Below are positions 31,800 to 39,090 of a DNA stretch of 64,000 nt, in pieces. Under the pieces are notes generated by a model that saw only the letters and a program-made list of their open reading frames with translations, did not search any database and was not told where the DNA came from. A program made the position numbers and the translations under genes. The stretch comes from Actinomadura sp. DC4. GTDB lineage: Bacteria; Actinomycetota; Actinomycetes; Streptosporangiales; Streptosporangiaceae. Where the stretch lies: NCBI RefSeq assembly GCF_030406325.1, contig NZ_JAUEQY010000020.1, positions 1 through 64,000 of the forward strand. The letters are read 5' to 3'. Position 1 is the first letter of the stretch. Every line of letters starts with the position of its first letter.

Positions 31800-32518
31800 C
31801 AGTGCTGCGGGCCGTGGGGCTGCGCAAGGAGTACGGCCGGGGGCCGGCGCTGGTGCGCGCCGTCGACCGGTTCGACCTCGCGGTCGAGGCGGGCGAGACC
31901 GTGGCCGTCGTCGGCGCGAGCGGCTGCGGCAAGTCGACGCTGCTCAACATGCTCGGCGGGCTCGAACGGCCCAGCGGCGGCGAGGTGCACCTGGCCGGCC
32001 GGCGCCTCGACCGGATGTCGGAGACCGAGCTGACCCGGCTCCGCAGGGACGCGATCGGCTATGTCTTCCAGGCGTTCCAGCTGGTCGACGAGCTCACCGC
32101 GCGGGAGAACGTCGAGCTGCCCGCGCTGCTGGCCGGGACGCCCCGGCGCGTGGCCCGGCAGCGGGCCGCCGCGCTCCTCGAACGGGTGGGCCTGGCCGAC
32201 CGCGCCGGCCACCTGCCCGCTGCGTTGTCCGGCGGGCAGCGCCAGCGCGTCGCGGTCGCCCGCGCGCTCGTCGGCCGCCCGCTCGTCGTCCTCGCCGACG
32301 AGCCCACCGGCAACCTCGACAGCGCGGCGACGACGGCCGTGCTGCGGCTGTTCGCCGCGCTGCGCTCCGAAGGGCACACCCTCGTGATCGTCAGCCACGA
32401 CTCCCGCGTCGCCGCGACGGCCGACCGGGTCCTGACCATGCGCGACGGCATGCTCGTCGGCCAGACCCGGCTGAGCGGCGGCGGCGGTCTCGGGGCCCTC
32501 GCCGGGATGGAGGGCTGA
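31796..32518 (+). CDS. ABC transporter ATP-binding protein, LolD/MacB type
   Basis: A 240-residue ATPase. Walker A is GASGCGKSTLLNMLGGLERP, the Q-loop is GYVFQAFQLVDELTARENVE, the signature LSGGQRQRVAVARAL, and Walker B VVLADEPTGNLDS with the H-loop IVSHDSRVA. The EPTGNLD string marks the MacB/LolD/FtsE branch that works as a mechanotransmission machine or exporter. It overlaps the PadR gene by four bases and touches the permease gene by one base (TGATG), indicating strict operon coupling. Confidence 0.95.
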   Translation: MTVLRAVGLRKEYGRGPALVRAVDRFDLAVEAGETVAVVGASGCGKSTLLNMLGGLERPSGGEVHLAGRRLDRMSETELTRLRRDAIGYVFQAFQLVDELTARENVELPALLAGTPRRVARQRAAALLERVGLADRAGHLPAALSGGQRQRVAVARALVGRPLVVLADEPTGNLDSAATTAVLRLFAALRSEGHTLVIVSHDSRVAATADRVLTMRDGMLVGQTRLSGGGGLGALAGMEG

Positions 32519-34248
32519 TGGGCGTCCTGGGTCTGGTGGCCCGCCTCGCCCTCCGCGACCTGCGGCGTCGCCGTACGGAGGCGGTCCTGCTGCTCGTCGC
32601 CATCGCCGCGACGACGACCACGCTGACCGTCGGCCTGGCCGTACGCGGCGTGACCGAACGCCCCTGGGATCGTACGCGCGCCGCCACGGCGGGCCCGGAC
32701 GCGGTGGCGACCTCCGGGCGTACGGCTCCGCTGGCGGCCCTGGCCCACGCGCCCGGCGTGACCGGAACGGCCGGGCCGTACCCCGCGCTGTCCACCGATC
32801 TGCGGGTGCGCGGCGTCCGGGTCCAGGCCTCCGTGCAGGGCCGGGACGCCGCCGAGGGCGCGGTCGACCGGCCGCAGATCACCGGCGGGACCTGGGTACG
32901 ACGCGGCGGCGCCGTCTTCGAGCGGGCCTTCGCCCGGGCGCTGGGCGTACGGCCGGGCGAGGAGGTCGTGCTGGCGGGCCACCGGTTCCGCGTGGCCGGC
33001 ATCGCGATCACCTCCGCCCACGTGCCGTACCCCTCCAGCACCCCCGGCCTCATCTGGACGACGCGGGCCGACCTGCCCCGTCTCGGCCGGCCGACGTCGC
33101 AGGTCATGCCGCTGAGGCTCGCCGACCCCGCCGCCGCGCCGTCCTTCGCCGCCGCGCACCCCGGCGTGCGTTCGTGGCAGGACATGGGCACGTACGCCAC
33201 CGCCGAGCTGCGCCTGGTGAACGGCGCGCTGCTGACCGGCACCTGGGCGCTCGCGCTGCTCGCCGTGGCCTGTGTGGCCGTTCTCGTCGGCGGACGCCTC
33301 GCCGACCAGACGCGGCGGGTCGGCCTGCTCAAGGCGGTGGGCGCGACGCCGCGCTTCGTCGCCGTGGTCCTGCTCGCCGAGCACGTGGCCCTCGCCCTGG
33401 CCGCGACGGCGTGCGGCCTGGTCGCGGGGTGGGCGCTCGCGCCATGGCTCGTACGGCCGAGCAGCGGCCTGCTCGCCGCGGGCCGTCCCTCGGTGAGCCT
33501 CGCGTCGGCGCTGCTGGTCGCGCTCGTCGCGGTGGGGGTGGTGTGCGCCGCGACGCTGTTTCCCGCGGTCCGGGGCGCGCGGACCAGCACCGTACGGGCG
33601 CTGTCCGGCCCGGCGAGGCCGCCCCGGCGCTCGCCGGCGTTGATCGCGCTGTCGGCGAGCCTGCCGGTGCCGTTCCTGCTGGGCGTACGGCTGGCGGCCC
33701 GCCGTCCGCGCCGGTCGGCCCTGGCGATGGTGAGCCTGGCCATCACCGTGGCGATGGTCGTCGCGGCGATCGCGATGCACGGCGACCTCACGCGCAAGGA
33801 CGCGACGGCGAGCGGCCCGGACTTCGTGCCCGGCGTCCGCAATCCGGTGACCGAGCAACTGGGCCAGGTCGTGTTCGTCCTGACGGTGGCGCTGCTGATC
33901 CTCGCGGCCGTGAACGCCGTCCTCATCGCCTGGTCGACCTCGCTCGACGCACGGCGCCTCACCGGCCTGGCCCGGGCGCTCGGCGCGACCCCGCGCCAGG
34001 TCACGGCGGGCCTGTCGGCGGCGCAACTCCTTCCCGCCACCGGTGCGGCGGTCCTGGGCATCCCGCTGGGACTGCTGGTCTACGCCGCCGCGCGCGCGGC
34101 CGGCGGTGCGTCGGGGACCGCCGTGACCCCGTACGGCGAGCTACCGGCCGTCATCCCGGGAACGTTGCTGGTCGTGGCCCTCCTGACCGCCCTGCCGATC
34201 CGCGCCGTCTGCCGGCGGCCGATCGTGGAGGTCCTGAGCGCCGACTGA
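32518..34248 (+). CDS. FtsX-like ABC transporter permease
   Basis: A 576-residue membrane protein. It has an N-terminal span with the characteristic ALRDLRRRRTEAVLLLVAIA start, a ~180-residue extracytoplasmic MacB-like domain, then two FtsX cores: spans near 240-350 with GLLKAVGATPRFVAVVLLAE and near 400-570 with GLARALGATPRQVTAGLSAA. The duplicated G-x-x-x-A-x-G-A-T-P motif is the family hallmark. It works with the preceding ATPase, probably exporting an amphiphile or antimicrobial or acting in envelope stress. The last 36 codons overlap the antisense arsC tail. Confidence 0.92.
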   Translation: MGVLGLVARLALRDLRRRRTEAVLLLVAIAATTTTLTVGLAVRGVTERPWDRTRAATAGPDAVATSGRTAPLAALAHAPGVTGTAGPYPALSTDLRVRGVRVQASVQGRDAAEGAVDRPQITGGTWVRRGGAVFERAFARALGVRPGEEVVLAGHRFRVAGIAITSAHVPYPSSTPGLIWTTRADLPRLGRPTSQVMPLRLADPAAAPSFAAAHPGVRSWQDMGTYATAELRLVNGALLTGTWALALLAVACVAVLVGGRLADQTRRVGLLKAVGATPRFVAVVLLAEHVALALAATACGLVAGWALAPWLVRPSSGLLAAGRPSVSLASALLVALVAVGVVCAATLFPAVRGARTSTVRALSGPARPPRRSPALIALSASLPVPFLLGVRLAARRPRRSALAMVSLAITVAMVVAAIAMHGDLTRKDATASGPDFVPGVRNPVTEQLGQVVFVLTVALLILAAVNAVLIAWSTSLDARRLTGLARALGATPRQVTAGLSAAQLLPATGAAVLGIPLGLLVYAAARAAGGASGTAVTPYGELPAVIPGTLLVVALLTALPIRAVCRRPIVEVLSAD

Positions 34249-34641
34249 CATGAGTTCGGTCAAGAGGGCGCGGACCCGGCGGTCGATCTCGTCGCGGATG
34301 ACGCGGACCTCCTCGACGGGGCGACCGGCCGGGTCGTCCAGCGCCCAGTCGAGATGGCGCCTGCCGGGAGAGACCGGGCAGACGTCGCCGCAGCCCATCG
34401 TGATGACGACGTCGGCGGTCCGCACGGCCTCGGTGGTCAGCGGCTTGGGGAACTCCCGGCGCAGGTCGAGGCCGAGTTCGCCCATCGCGGCGACGACGGC
34501 CGGGTTGAGGGTCGCGGCCGGGTCGGAGCCCGCGGAACGGACCCGTACGCGGCCGGCGGCGTGGTGGTCCAGCAGGGCGGCGGCCATCTGCGAACGGCCG
34601 GCGTTGTGCACGCAGACGAACAGGACCTCGGGCGTGGTCAC
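34141..34641 (-). CDS. arsC: Arsenate reductase, low-molecular-weight phosphatase type
   Basis: A 166-residue enzyme of the thioredoxin/mycothiol-linked ArsC class. The P-loop is VCVHNAGRSQMAAALL, with the catalytic cysteine in C-x5-R-S. The later VITMGCGDVCPVSPGRRHLDW provides the redox cysteines and the family G-C-G-D/x-C-P motif. It reduces arsenate to arsenite. The GTG at 34641 overlaps the arsR stop by four bases. The family domain ends near LLTELMSV; the additional ~30 residues, rich in D, R and Q, are antisense to the permease gene and probably not functional. Confidence 0.88.
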   Translation of the reverse strand: MTTPEVLFVCVHNAGRSQMAAALLDHHAAGRVRVRSAGSDPAATLNPAVVAAMGELGLDLRREFPKPLTTEAVRTADVVITMGCGDVCPVSPGRRHLDWALDDPAGRPVEEVRVIRDEIDRRVRALLTELMSVGAQDLHDRPPADGADRQGGQEGHDQQRSRDDGR

Positions 34642-34982
34642 GCGGTGACCAGGCCCGCGCCGGGGCCGAGGATCGCCGAGAGGCGGCTCAGCGCGGTCGG
34701 CTCGATCCAGTAGTAGACCCACGTGCCGCGTCGTTCGGAGTCGATCAGGCCGGCCTGCTTGAGCACCTTCAGGTGGTGGCTGATGGTCGGCGCGGTCAGC
34801 GCGAAGGCGCCGGTCAGGTCGCACACGCACGCCTCGCCGCCCTCGTGGCAGCCGATCATCGACAGCAGCCGCAGCCGTACCGGGTCCGCGAGCGCCTTGA
34901 ACAGGGGTGCGAGCTCTTCCGCCTCGGCCGCGTCCAGCGGCCGGGCGGCGAGCGGGGCGCAGCAGCCGCCTTGATTCGACAT
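34638..34982 (-). CDS. arsR: ArsR/SmtB-family arsenic-responsive repressor
   Basis: A 114-residue winged-helix repressor. The recognition region is LTAPTISHHLKVLKQAGLI, with wing GTWVYYWIEP. The metal site has ACVCDLTGAF, the C-V-C-D-L motif of As(III)-sensing ArsR, plus an upstream cysteine in IGCHEGGEAC; N-terminal GGCC may add ligands. The ATG at 34982 follows AGAGG. It is co-transcribed with arsC and divergent from arsI, with a likely operator in the 77-base gap. Confidence 0.92.
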   Translation of the reverse strand: MSNQGGCCAPLAARPLDAAEAEELAPLFKALADPVRLRLLSMIGCHEGGEACVCDLTGAFALTAPTISHHLKVLKQAGLIDSERRGTWVYYWIEPTALSRLSAILGPGAGLVTA

Positions 34983-34991
34983 ACCTCTAAT

Positions 34992-35046
34992 TTGACACCT
35001 GTCTATGCGGGAGCGCAAACTGGACTTACTTAGAAGTTCATCTAAG
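34992..35046. promoter_or_regulatory. Divergent ars promoter with ArsR-like palindrome
   Basis: A TTGACA -35-like hexamer starts at 34992 on the plus strand. CTTAG (35029-35033) and CTAAG (35042-35046) form an inverted repeat around an 8-base spacer, just upstream of the ribosome site AAGGAGGG of the arsI-like gene. Its position suits ArsR repression of arsI and possibly of arsRC. Confidence 0.5.
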
Positions 35047-35059
35047 CAAGGAGGGTTTC

Positions 35060-35476
35060 ATGTCGCGTGTCCAGCTCGCTCTGCGCGTCGCCGACCTGGA
35101 GGGCTCGATCGCCTTCTACGCCGGACTCTTCGGCGCCGAGCCCGCCAAGCGCCGCCCGGGGTACGCCAACTTCGCCATCGCCGAACCGCCGCTGAAGCTC
35201 GTCCTCATCGAGGGCGAGGCGGGCGAGGCGACCCGCATGGACCACCTCGGCGTCGAGGTCGAGGACTCCGGCCAGGTCACGGCCGCCACCCGGCGCCTCC
35301 AGGACGCGGGCCTGGCGACCTTCGAGGAGAACGACACGTCCTGCTGTTACGCCCTCCAGGACAAGGTCTGGGTCCACGGGCCGGGCCGGGAGCCCTGGGA
35401 GGTCTACACGGTGAAGGCCGACGCCGGCACGCTGGAGAGCGCCGACGGCTCCCGCTGCTGCGCGACGCCGGGCTGA
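35060..35476 (+). CDS. arsI: ArsI/CadI-family vicinal-oxygen-chelate protein, putative C-As lyase
   Basis: A 138-residue glyoxalase-fold enzyme. The family hallmarks are SRVQLALRVADLEGSIAFY at the start and NDTSCCYALQDKVWVHGPG with the vicinal cysteine pair (~residues 95-96) that binds trivalent organoarsenicals, then EPWEVYTVKADA with the metal-ligand glutamate. Known ArsI proteins use Fe(II) to split methylarsenite to arsenite; CadI is the cadmium-induced relative. Placement opposite arsR-arsC favours ArsI. The C-terminal GSRCCATPG adds two more cysteines. No arsM or arsenite pump is present in the window. Confidence 0.82.
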   Translation: MSRVQLALRVADLEGSIAFYAGLFGAEPAKRRPGYANFAIAEPPLKLVLIEGEAGEATRMDHLGVEVEDSGQVTAATRRLQDAGLATFEENDTSCCYALQDKVWVHGPGREPWEVYTVKADAGTLESADGSRCCATPG

Positions 35477-35574
35477 CCTCTCGCTCGCTGGCCGGGTACG
35501 GCCAGGCGGACGATCTTCGCGCGGGCCGGCTGCGAGGAGTGTTTGAGTAGCGGTTCCCCGAGAAAGGGGGACCG

Positions 35575-36222
35575 ATGCCCAGTGTTCGCGCGTACATCAA
35601 GAAGGACGGAACCCGGGTCAGGGGCTACTGGAGGAAAAGTCCCTCCAAGCTGCTGGGGGTGGCGGTGAGCGTCGTCGTCGGGGCGGGCGCCTTCGCGAGC
35701 TCCGGCCCGTCGACACCCGCCCGGGCGAAACCGGCGAATCCGCCGAGCCGTGGCCGTTCGCCGAAGGTCACGGTCCCGGCCGACGCGCAGGCCGGCTTCA
35801 AGCAGGCCGAGGCCAGACTCTCGGCCAGAGGCTTCACGACCAGGCCCGAAACGAAGCTCGACACCGACTGCGCCGCGAAATCCTACGGCAGGGTGCACGA
35901 CTTCTTCGTGGCCAATCCGTGTAAGTGGCTGGCGCGCGCGTACCTGCAGATCGGCGACTCCGAGGTGCTGGTCGCCATCTCCTGGGTCGGGATGCCCACC
36001 GAGGAGATGGCGGCGGCCTACAAACGGCTGGTCGACACGCCCGGCGCCGGCAACGTCACCGAGCTTTCCCGTGAGAAGAAGCTCTATCGGAAGATCGATT
36101 ATGCGGGAAGTGCCCATTCGTCCGGCATTGACGGCACCGCGGTGTGGAACGTTCAAGTGAAGCCGGTCTTCCCGCGTCCGAACACCCTGGTCGCCACGAT
36201 TCTCACCGACTCGCGGCAGTAG
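35575..36222 (+). CDS. Membrane-anchored protein of unknown family, tandem copy 1
   Basis: A 215-residue protein that I cannot assign. The N-terminus VRAYIKKDGTRVRGYWRKSP is highly basic and inside, followed by one membrane span (~27-45), a linker rich in Pro/Arg/Lys, and a ~140-residue outside domain. Conserved with copy 2 are AGF-(K/R)-x-(A/S)-E, the string KLDT(D/E)CAA(K/N)SYGRV, the second cysteine in (N/H)PC(K/D)WLARAYLQIG, VLVAISWVGMP, IDTPGAG-type and GTAVWNVQV. The cysteines probably form a disulfide. GGGGGACC precedes the ATG. A 90-base gap separates it from copy 2. Confidence 0.72.
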   Translation: MPSVRAYIKKDGTRVRGYWRKSPSKLLGVAVSVVVGAGAFASSGPSTPARAKPANPPSRGRSPKVTVPADAQAGFKQAEARLSARGFTTRPETKLDTDCAAKSYGRVHDFFVANPCKWLARAYLQIGDSEVLVAISWVGMPTEEMAAAYKRLVDTPGAGNVTELSREKKLYRKIDYAGSAHSSGIDGTAVWNVQVKPVFPRPNTLVATILTDSRQ

Positions 36223-36311
36223 TTTCGTACGTGTGTCAAACCGCACCGAGGTCTCTTCGGCGCGCGGTTATCGTCGCCTTCTCGACGCCGATTTATAGAC
36301 GGGGAACGGCG

Positions 36312-36941
36312 ATGACGAATGTGCGCGGGTATTTCAGGAAGGACGGAACCTGGGTAAGGGCCCACCAGCGGAGCGCGCCACGCCGGATCGGCCTGGCCGC
36401 GACCGCGACCTTCACCGCCGGCGGAATCGCCGTGGTGGCGGTGACCTTACCGCCGGGCGGCCATGCACCGAAGCAGGCGCGTGTCCAGGCGATCCCCGCC
36501 GTGGCCGAGGCCGGCTTCAGGCGGTCGGAGACGACGCTCGCGGCCGCCGGATATCGGACCGTTCTGGCGAAGAAACTCGACACCGAATGCGCGGCGAACT
36601 CCTACGGAAGGGTACGCGCGTTCTTCAGACGCCACCCGTGCGACTGGCTGGCTCGCGCGTACCTTCAGATAGGCGAGTCGGAGATACTCGTCGCCATTTC
36701 CTGGGTGGGCATGCCGAGCGCGTCACTGGCGGGAGAGTACAAGCATCTGATCGACACGCCGGGCGCCGGCGGCGTCACCGAACTCTCCCGTGCCGTCAAG
36801 CTGTACCGATACCTCGACTACGCGAGCAGCGCCCACACTTCGGGCAACGGCGGCACCGCCGTGTGGAACGTCCAGGTAAGGCCGGTCTACCCAAGACCCC
36901 CCGCCGAGATCACCAAGGTCCTCCTCGCCGCCCGGCAGTAA
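36312..36941 (+). CDS. Membrane-anchored protein of unknown family, tandem copy 2
   Basis: A 209-residue paralogue of the preceding gene, alike from end to end: basic start VRGYFRKDGTWVRAHQRSAP, a single membrane span (IGLAATATFTAGGIAVVAVT), then the outside domain with KLDTECAANSYGRV, HPCDWLARAYLQIGESE, LVAISWVGMPSASL and GNGGTAVWNVQVRPVYPRP. The N-terminal Y-x-(R/K)-K-D-G-T-x-V-R motif is shared and unusually long for a positive-inside signal, so it may bind something in the cytoplasm. GGGGAA five bases before the ATG at 36312 decides the start. The tandem arrangement shows recent duplication. Confidence 0.72.
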   Translation: MTNVRGYFRKDGTWVRAHQRSAPRRIGLAATATFTAGGIAVVAVTLPPGGHAPKQARVQAIPAVAEAGFRRSETTLAAAGYRTVLAKKLDTECAANSYGRVRAFFRRHPCDWLARAYLQIGESEILVAISWVGMPSASLAGEYKHLIDTPGAGGVTELSRAVKLYRYLDYASSAHTSGNGGTAVWNVQVRPVYPRPPAEITKVLLAARQ

Positions 36942-37243
36942 CCCGGTCCGACGGTGATGCTGATGCGACGCCCCAGGCGTGGGACATCACATGGAGGCGG
37001 TCGTTCGGCTCTTCTTCCAGATTGCGGATCCATCCAGTCGGCCGGCCCGCCTTGTCCTGGACGAAGCGGGGCGACCGCGGTGTCGATCAAAAGCCCGGCC
37101 GATGGTGGCTGTTCGGTCCCGAACGAACGTCGAACACCCAGGTCGGGCATGGCGTTGACGACGCCTTCGGTGAGGGTGACGCTGACCGGGTAGGGCCGGG
37201 TCGAACGCTGGGCCGGCCGGCGGGGCCTCTGGAGGTGCTTGAG
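36942..37243. other. About 300 bases with possible gene remnant
   Basis: No intact gene is supported. Read on the minus strand, 37100-37190 has strong coding-like third-position GC and gives YPVSVTLTEGVVNAMPDLG, and in a neighbouring frame further left VQDKAGRPTGWIRNLEEEPN. These may be pieces of a decayed, frameshifted gene, but I recognise no family. A short plus-strand frame 36954-37193 has an unconvincing composition. Confidence 0.25.
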
Positions 37244-38929
37244 GTGCGGTTCGCGATCTTTTACGAGCACCAGTTGCCGCGGCCGTGGGACGACGGGGCC
37301 GAGCAGCGGCTCTACCAGGACGCCCTCGAGCAGGTGGAGATCGCCGACCGGGCCGGGTTCGACTACGTCTGGGAGGTCGAGCACCACTTCCTGGAGGAGT
37401 ACTCCCACTCCAGCGCTCCCGAGGTCTTCCTCGCCGCCGCCTCGCAGCGGACGAAGCGCATCCGGCTCGGCCACGGCATCGTCCAGGTTCCGCCGCCCGT
37501 CAACCATCCCGCCCGGGTCGCCGAACGTATCGCGGCGCTCGACCTCGTCTCCGGCGGCCGGGTCGACCTCGGCACCGGAGAGGCCAGTTCGATGGCCGAG
37601 CTCGGCGGGTTCGGGGTCCCGCGCGGGCGGAAACGCGCCATGTGGCAGGACGCCATGGACGCGCTCACCCGCATGTTCGTCGAGGAGCCCTTCGCCGGCT
37701 GGGACTCGGAATACCTCCGGATGCCGCCGCGCAATGTCATCCCCAAAACGGTGCAGAAACCGCATCCGCCCCTCTGGGTCGCCTGTTCCCGGCGCGAGAC
37801 GATCCATTTCGCCGCCCGCAACGGGATCGGCGCGCTGTCGTTCTCCTTCACCGAGCCCGAGGACGCCGGCGTCTGGGTGGATGAGTACTACCGGCTGCTC
37901 GCCTCCGAGGAGTGCGTGCCGGCCGGGTTCGCGGTCAACCCCAACGTCGCGGTCGTGCTGCCGATGATGTGCCACGAGGACGAGGCCACCGCGATCGAGC
38001 GGGGCATCGACGGGGCGCACTTCTTCGGGTTCGCGCTCGCGCACTACTACGGCACCTCGCCGCACGAGCCGGGGCGTACGGACGTCTGGGCCGACTTCGT
38101 GCGCCGAAGGGAGGAGAACGGCTTCTCGCGCGAGATCGTGAGCGCCGACGACGCGCCGCTCGGCGTACGGATCATGCAGCGGGGGCTCGGGTCGCTGCGC
38201 GGGGCGATCGGCACGCCGGACCAGGTCGCCGAGCTCGTACGGCGGTACGAGGCGGCCGGCGTCGACCAGGTCATCTTCGTCATGCAGGCCGGCCCGAACC
38301 TCCACGAGCACATCTGCGAGAGCCTCGAACTCGTCGGCGAGCAGGTCATCCCGCGCTTCGCCGAAGGACGCGAGGAACGCGAGAAGGCCAAGGCCGAGCG
38401 GCTCGCGCCCGCCGTCGAGGCGGCTCTCGCCCGGCGGAGCCCGGCCCGGCCGCCCGTCCCGTACCTCATCGACGAGACGGCCGAACTCGCCCGCGCCGGC
38501 CGCCGCAGTACGGGCGTCAGAGCGCTCGGGCGGCGTACGTTCGCGCGGCTCGTCGCGGGGCGCGGCGACGCGGAGCTCGAACGCCGGTTCGGCCCGGCGG
38601 CCCAGCGCGTCTTCTTCACCGCGATGGCCCGTGCCTTCGACGCGGAGGCGGCCATGGGGTTCGAGGGCGAGATCGAGATCCGGTTGCGCCGCGTGAGCGA
38701 GGAGACCGCGTGGACGTTCCGGATCGAGGCCAAGAAGGCGCGGGTACGGGCCGGTGCGGCCGGCGACCCGGTGGTGAGCGTCCGGACCGGCGCGGCGGAC
38801 TTCCTGCGGCTCGTGGCCGGTGAGGCGCAGCCGCCGGCGCTCGCGCTCGACGGGCGGCTGGACGTCGCCGGCGACCTCGCGATGGCGCCCCGGATCGGCG
38901 AGATGTTCGGCGGCCCCTCGCCGTACTGA
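37244..38929 (+). CDS. LLM-class flavin-dependent oxidoreductase fused to SCP2-like domain
   Basis: A 561-residue two-domain protein. Residues ~1-370 are a bacterial luciferase-like TIM barrel: FAIFYEHQLPRPW, FDYVWEVEHHFLEEYSHS, RIRLGHGIVQVPP, GRVDLGTGEASS, and ending with AGVDQVIFVMQAGP. These enzymes use FMN or F420 with reduced cofactor. Residues ~450-555 resemble a sterol-carrier-protein-2 / alkyl-sulfatase C-terminal fold (AMGFEGEIEIRLRR, DPVVSVRTGAADFLRLVAGE, LALDGRLDVAGDLAMA), suggesting a hydrophobic substrate is held for the barrel. The GTG at 37244 has GGAGG eight bases upstream. It appears monocistronic. Confidence 0.88.
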   Translation: MRFAIFYEHQLPRPWDDGAEQRLYQDALEQVEIADRAGFDYVWEVEHHFLEEYSHSSAPEVFLAAASQRTKRIRLGHGIVQVPPPVNHPARVAERIAALDLVSGGRVDLGTGEASSMAELGGFGVPRGRKRAMWQDAMDALTRMFVEEPFAGWDSEYLRMPPRNVIPKTVQKPHPPLWVACSRRETIHFAARNGIGALSFSFTEPEDAGVWVDEYYRLLASEECVPAGFAVNPNVAVVLPMMCHEDEATAIERGIDGAHFFGFALAHYYGTSPHEPGRTDVWADFVRRREENGFSREIVSADDAPLGVRIMQRGLGSLRGAIGTPDQVAELVRRYEAAGVDQVIFVMQAGPNLHEHICESLELVGEQVIPRFAEGREEREKAKAERLAPAVEAALARRSPARPPVPYLIDETAELARAGRRSTGVRALGRRTFARLVAGRGDAELERRFGPAAQRVFFTAMARAFDAEAAMGFEGEIEIRLRRVSEETAWTFRIEAKKARVRAGAAGDPVVSVRTGAADFLRLVAGEAQPPALALDGRLDVAGDLAMAPRIGEMFGGPSPY

Positions 38930-39090
38930 TGCGTCAGATATCGACACAGAGTCACCGAGACAGTCGAATTCGTAAATTTCGTCCGTAATCCTTAAATGCT
39001 TTGCCAACCGTTCACGCCATAGCGGCGTCAGGTTCATATGGCGCTCGGCGATGGAGCCGGGCGTGAATTCGGGGCAATGGAGGACAACGG
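38930..39090 (+). promoter_or_regulatory. AT-richer promoter region of the WAVG-repeat genes
   Basis: This 161-base gap is clearly richer in A and T than its surroundings (CGTAAATTTCGTCCGTAATC, CCTTAAATGC). It lies directly before the first of two secreted-protein genes and probably carries their promoter, but no -10/-35 pair can be assigned with confidence. Confidence 0.35.

Noticed and set aside
36954-37193. A plus-strand 79-codon frame before the LLM gene
   Set aside because: Codon use and product (many Arg, Gly and Pro) do not look coding; the opposite strand has better coding character.
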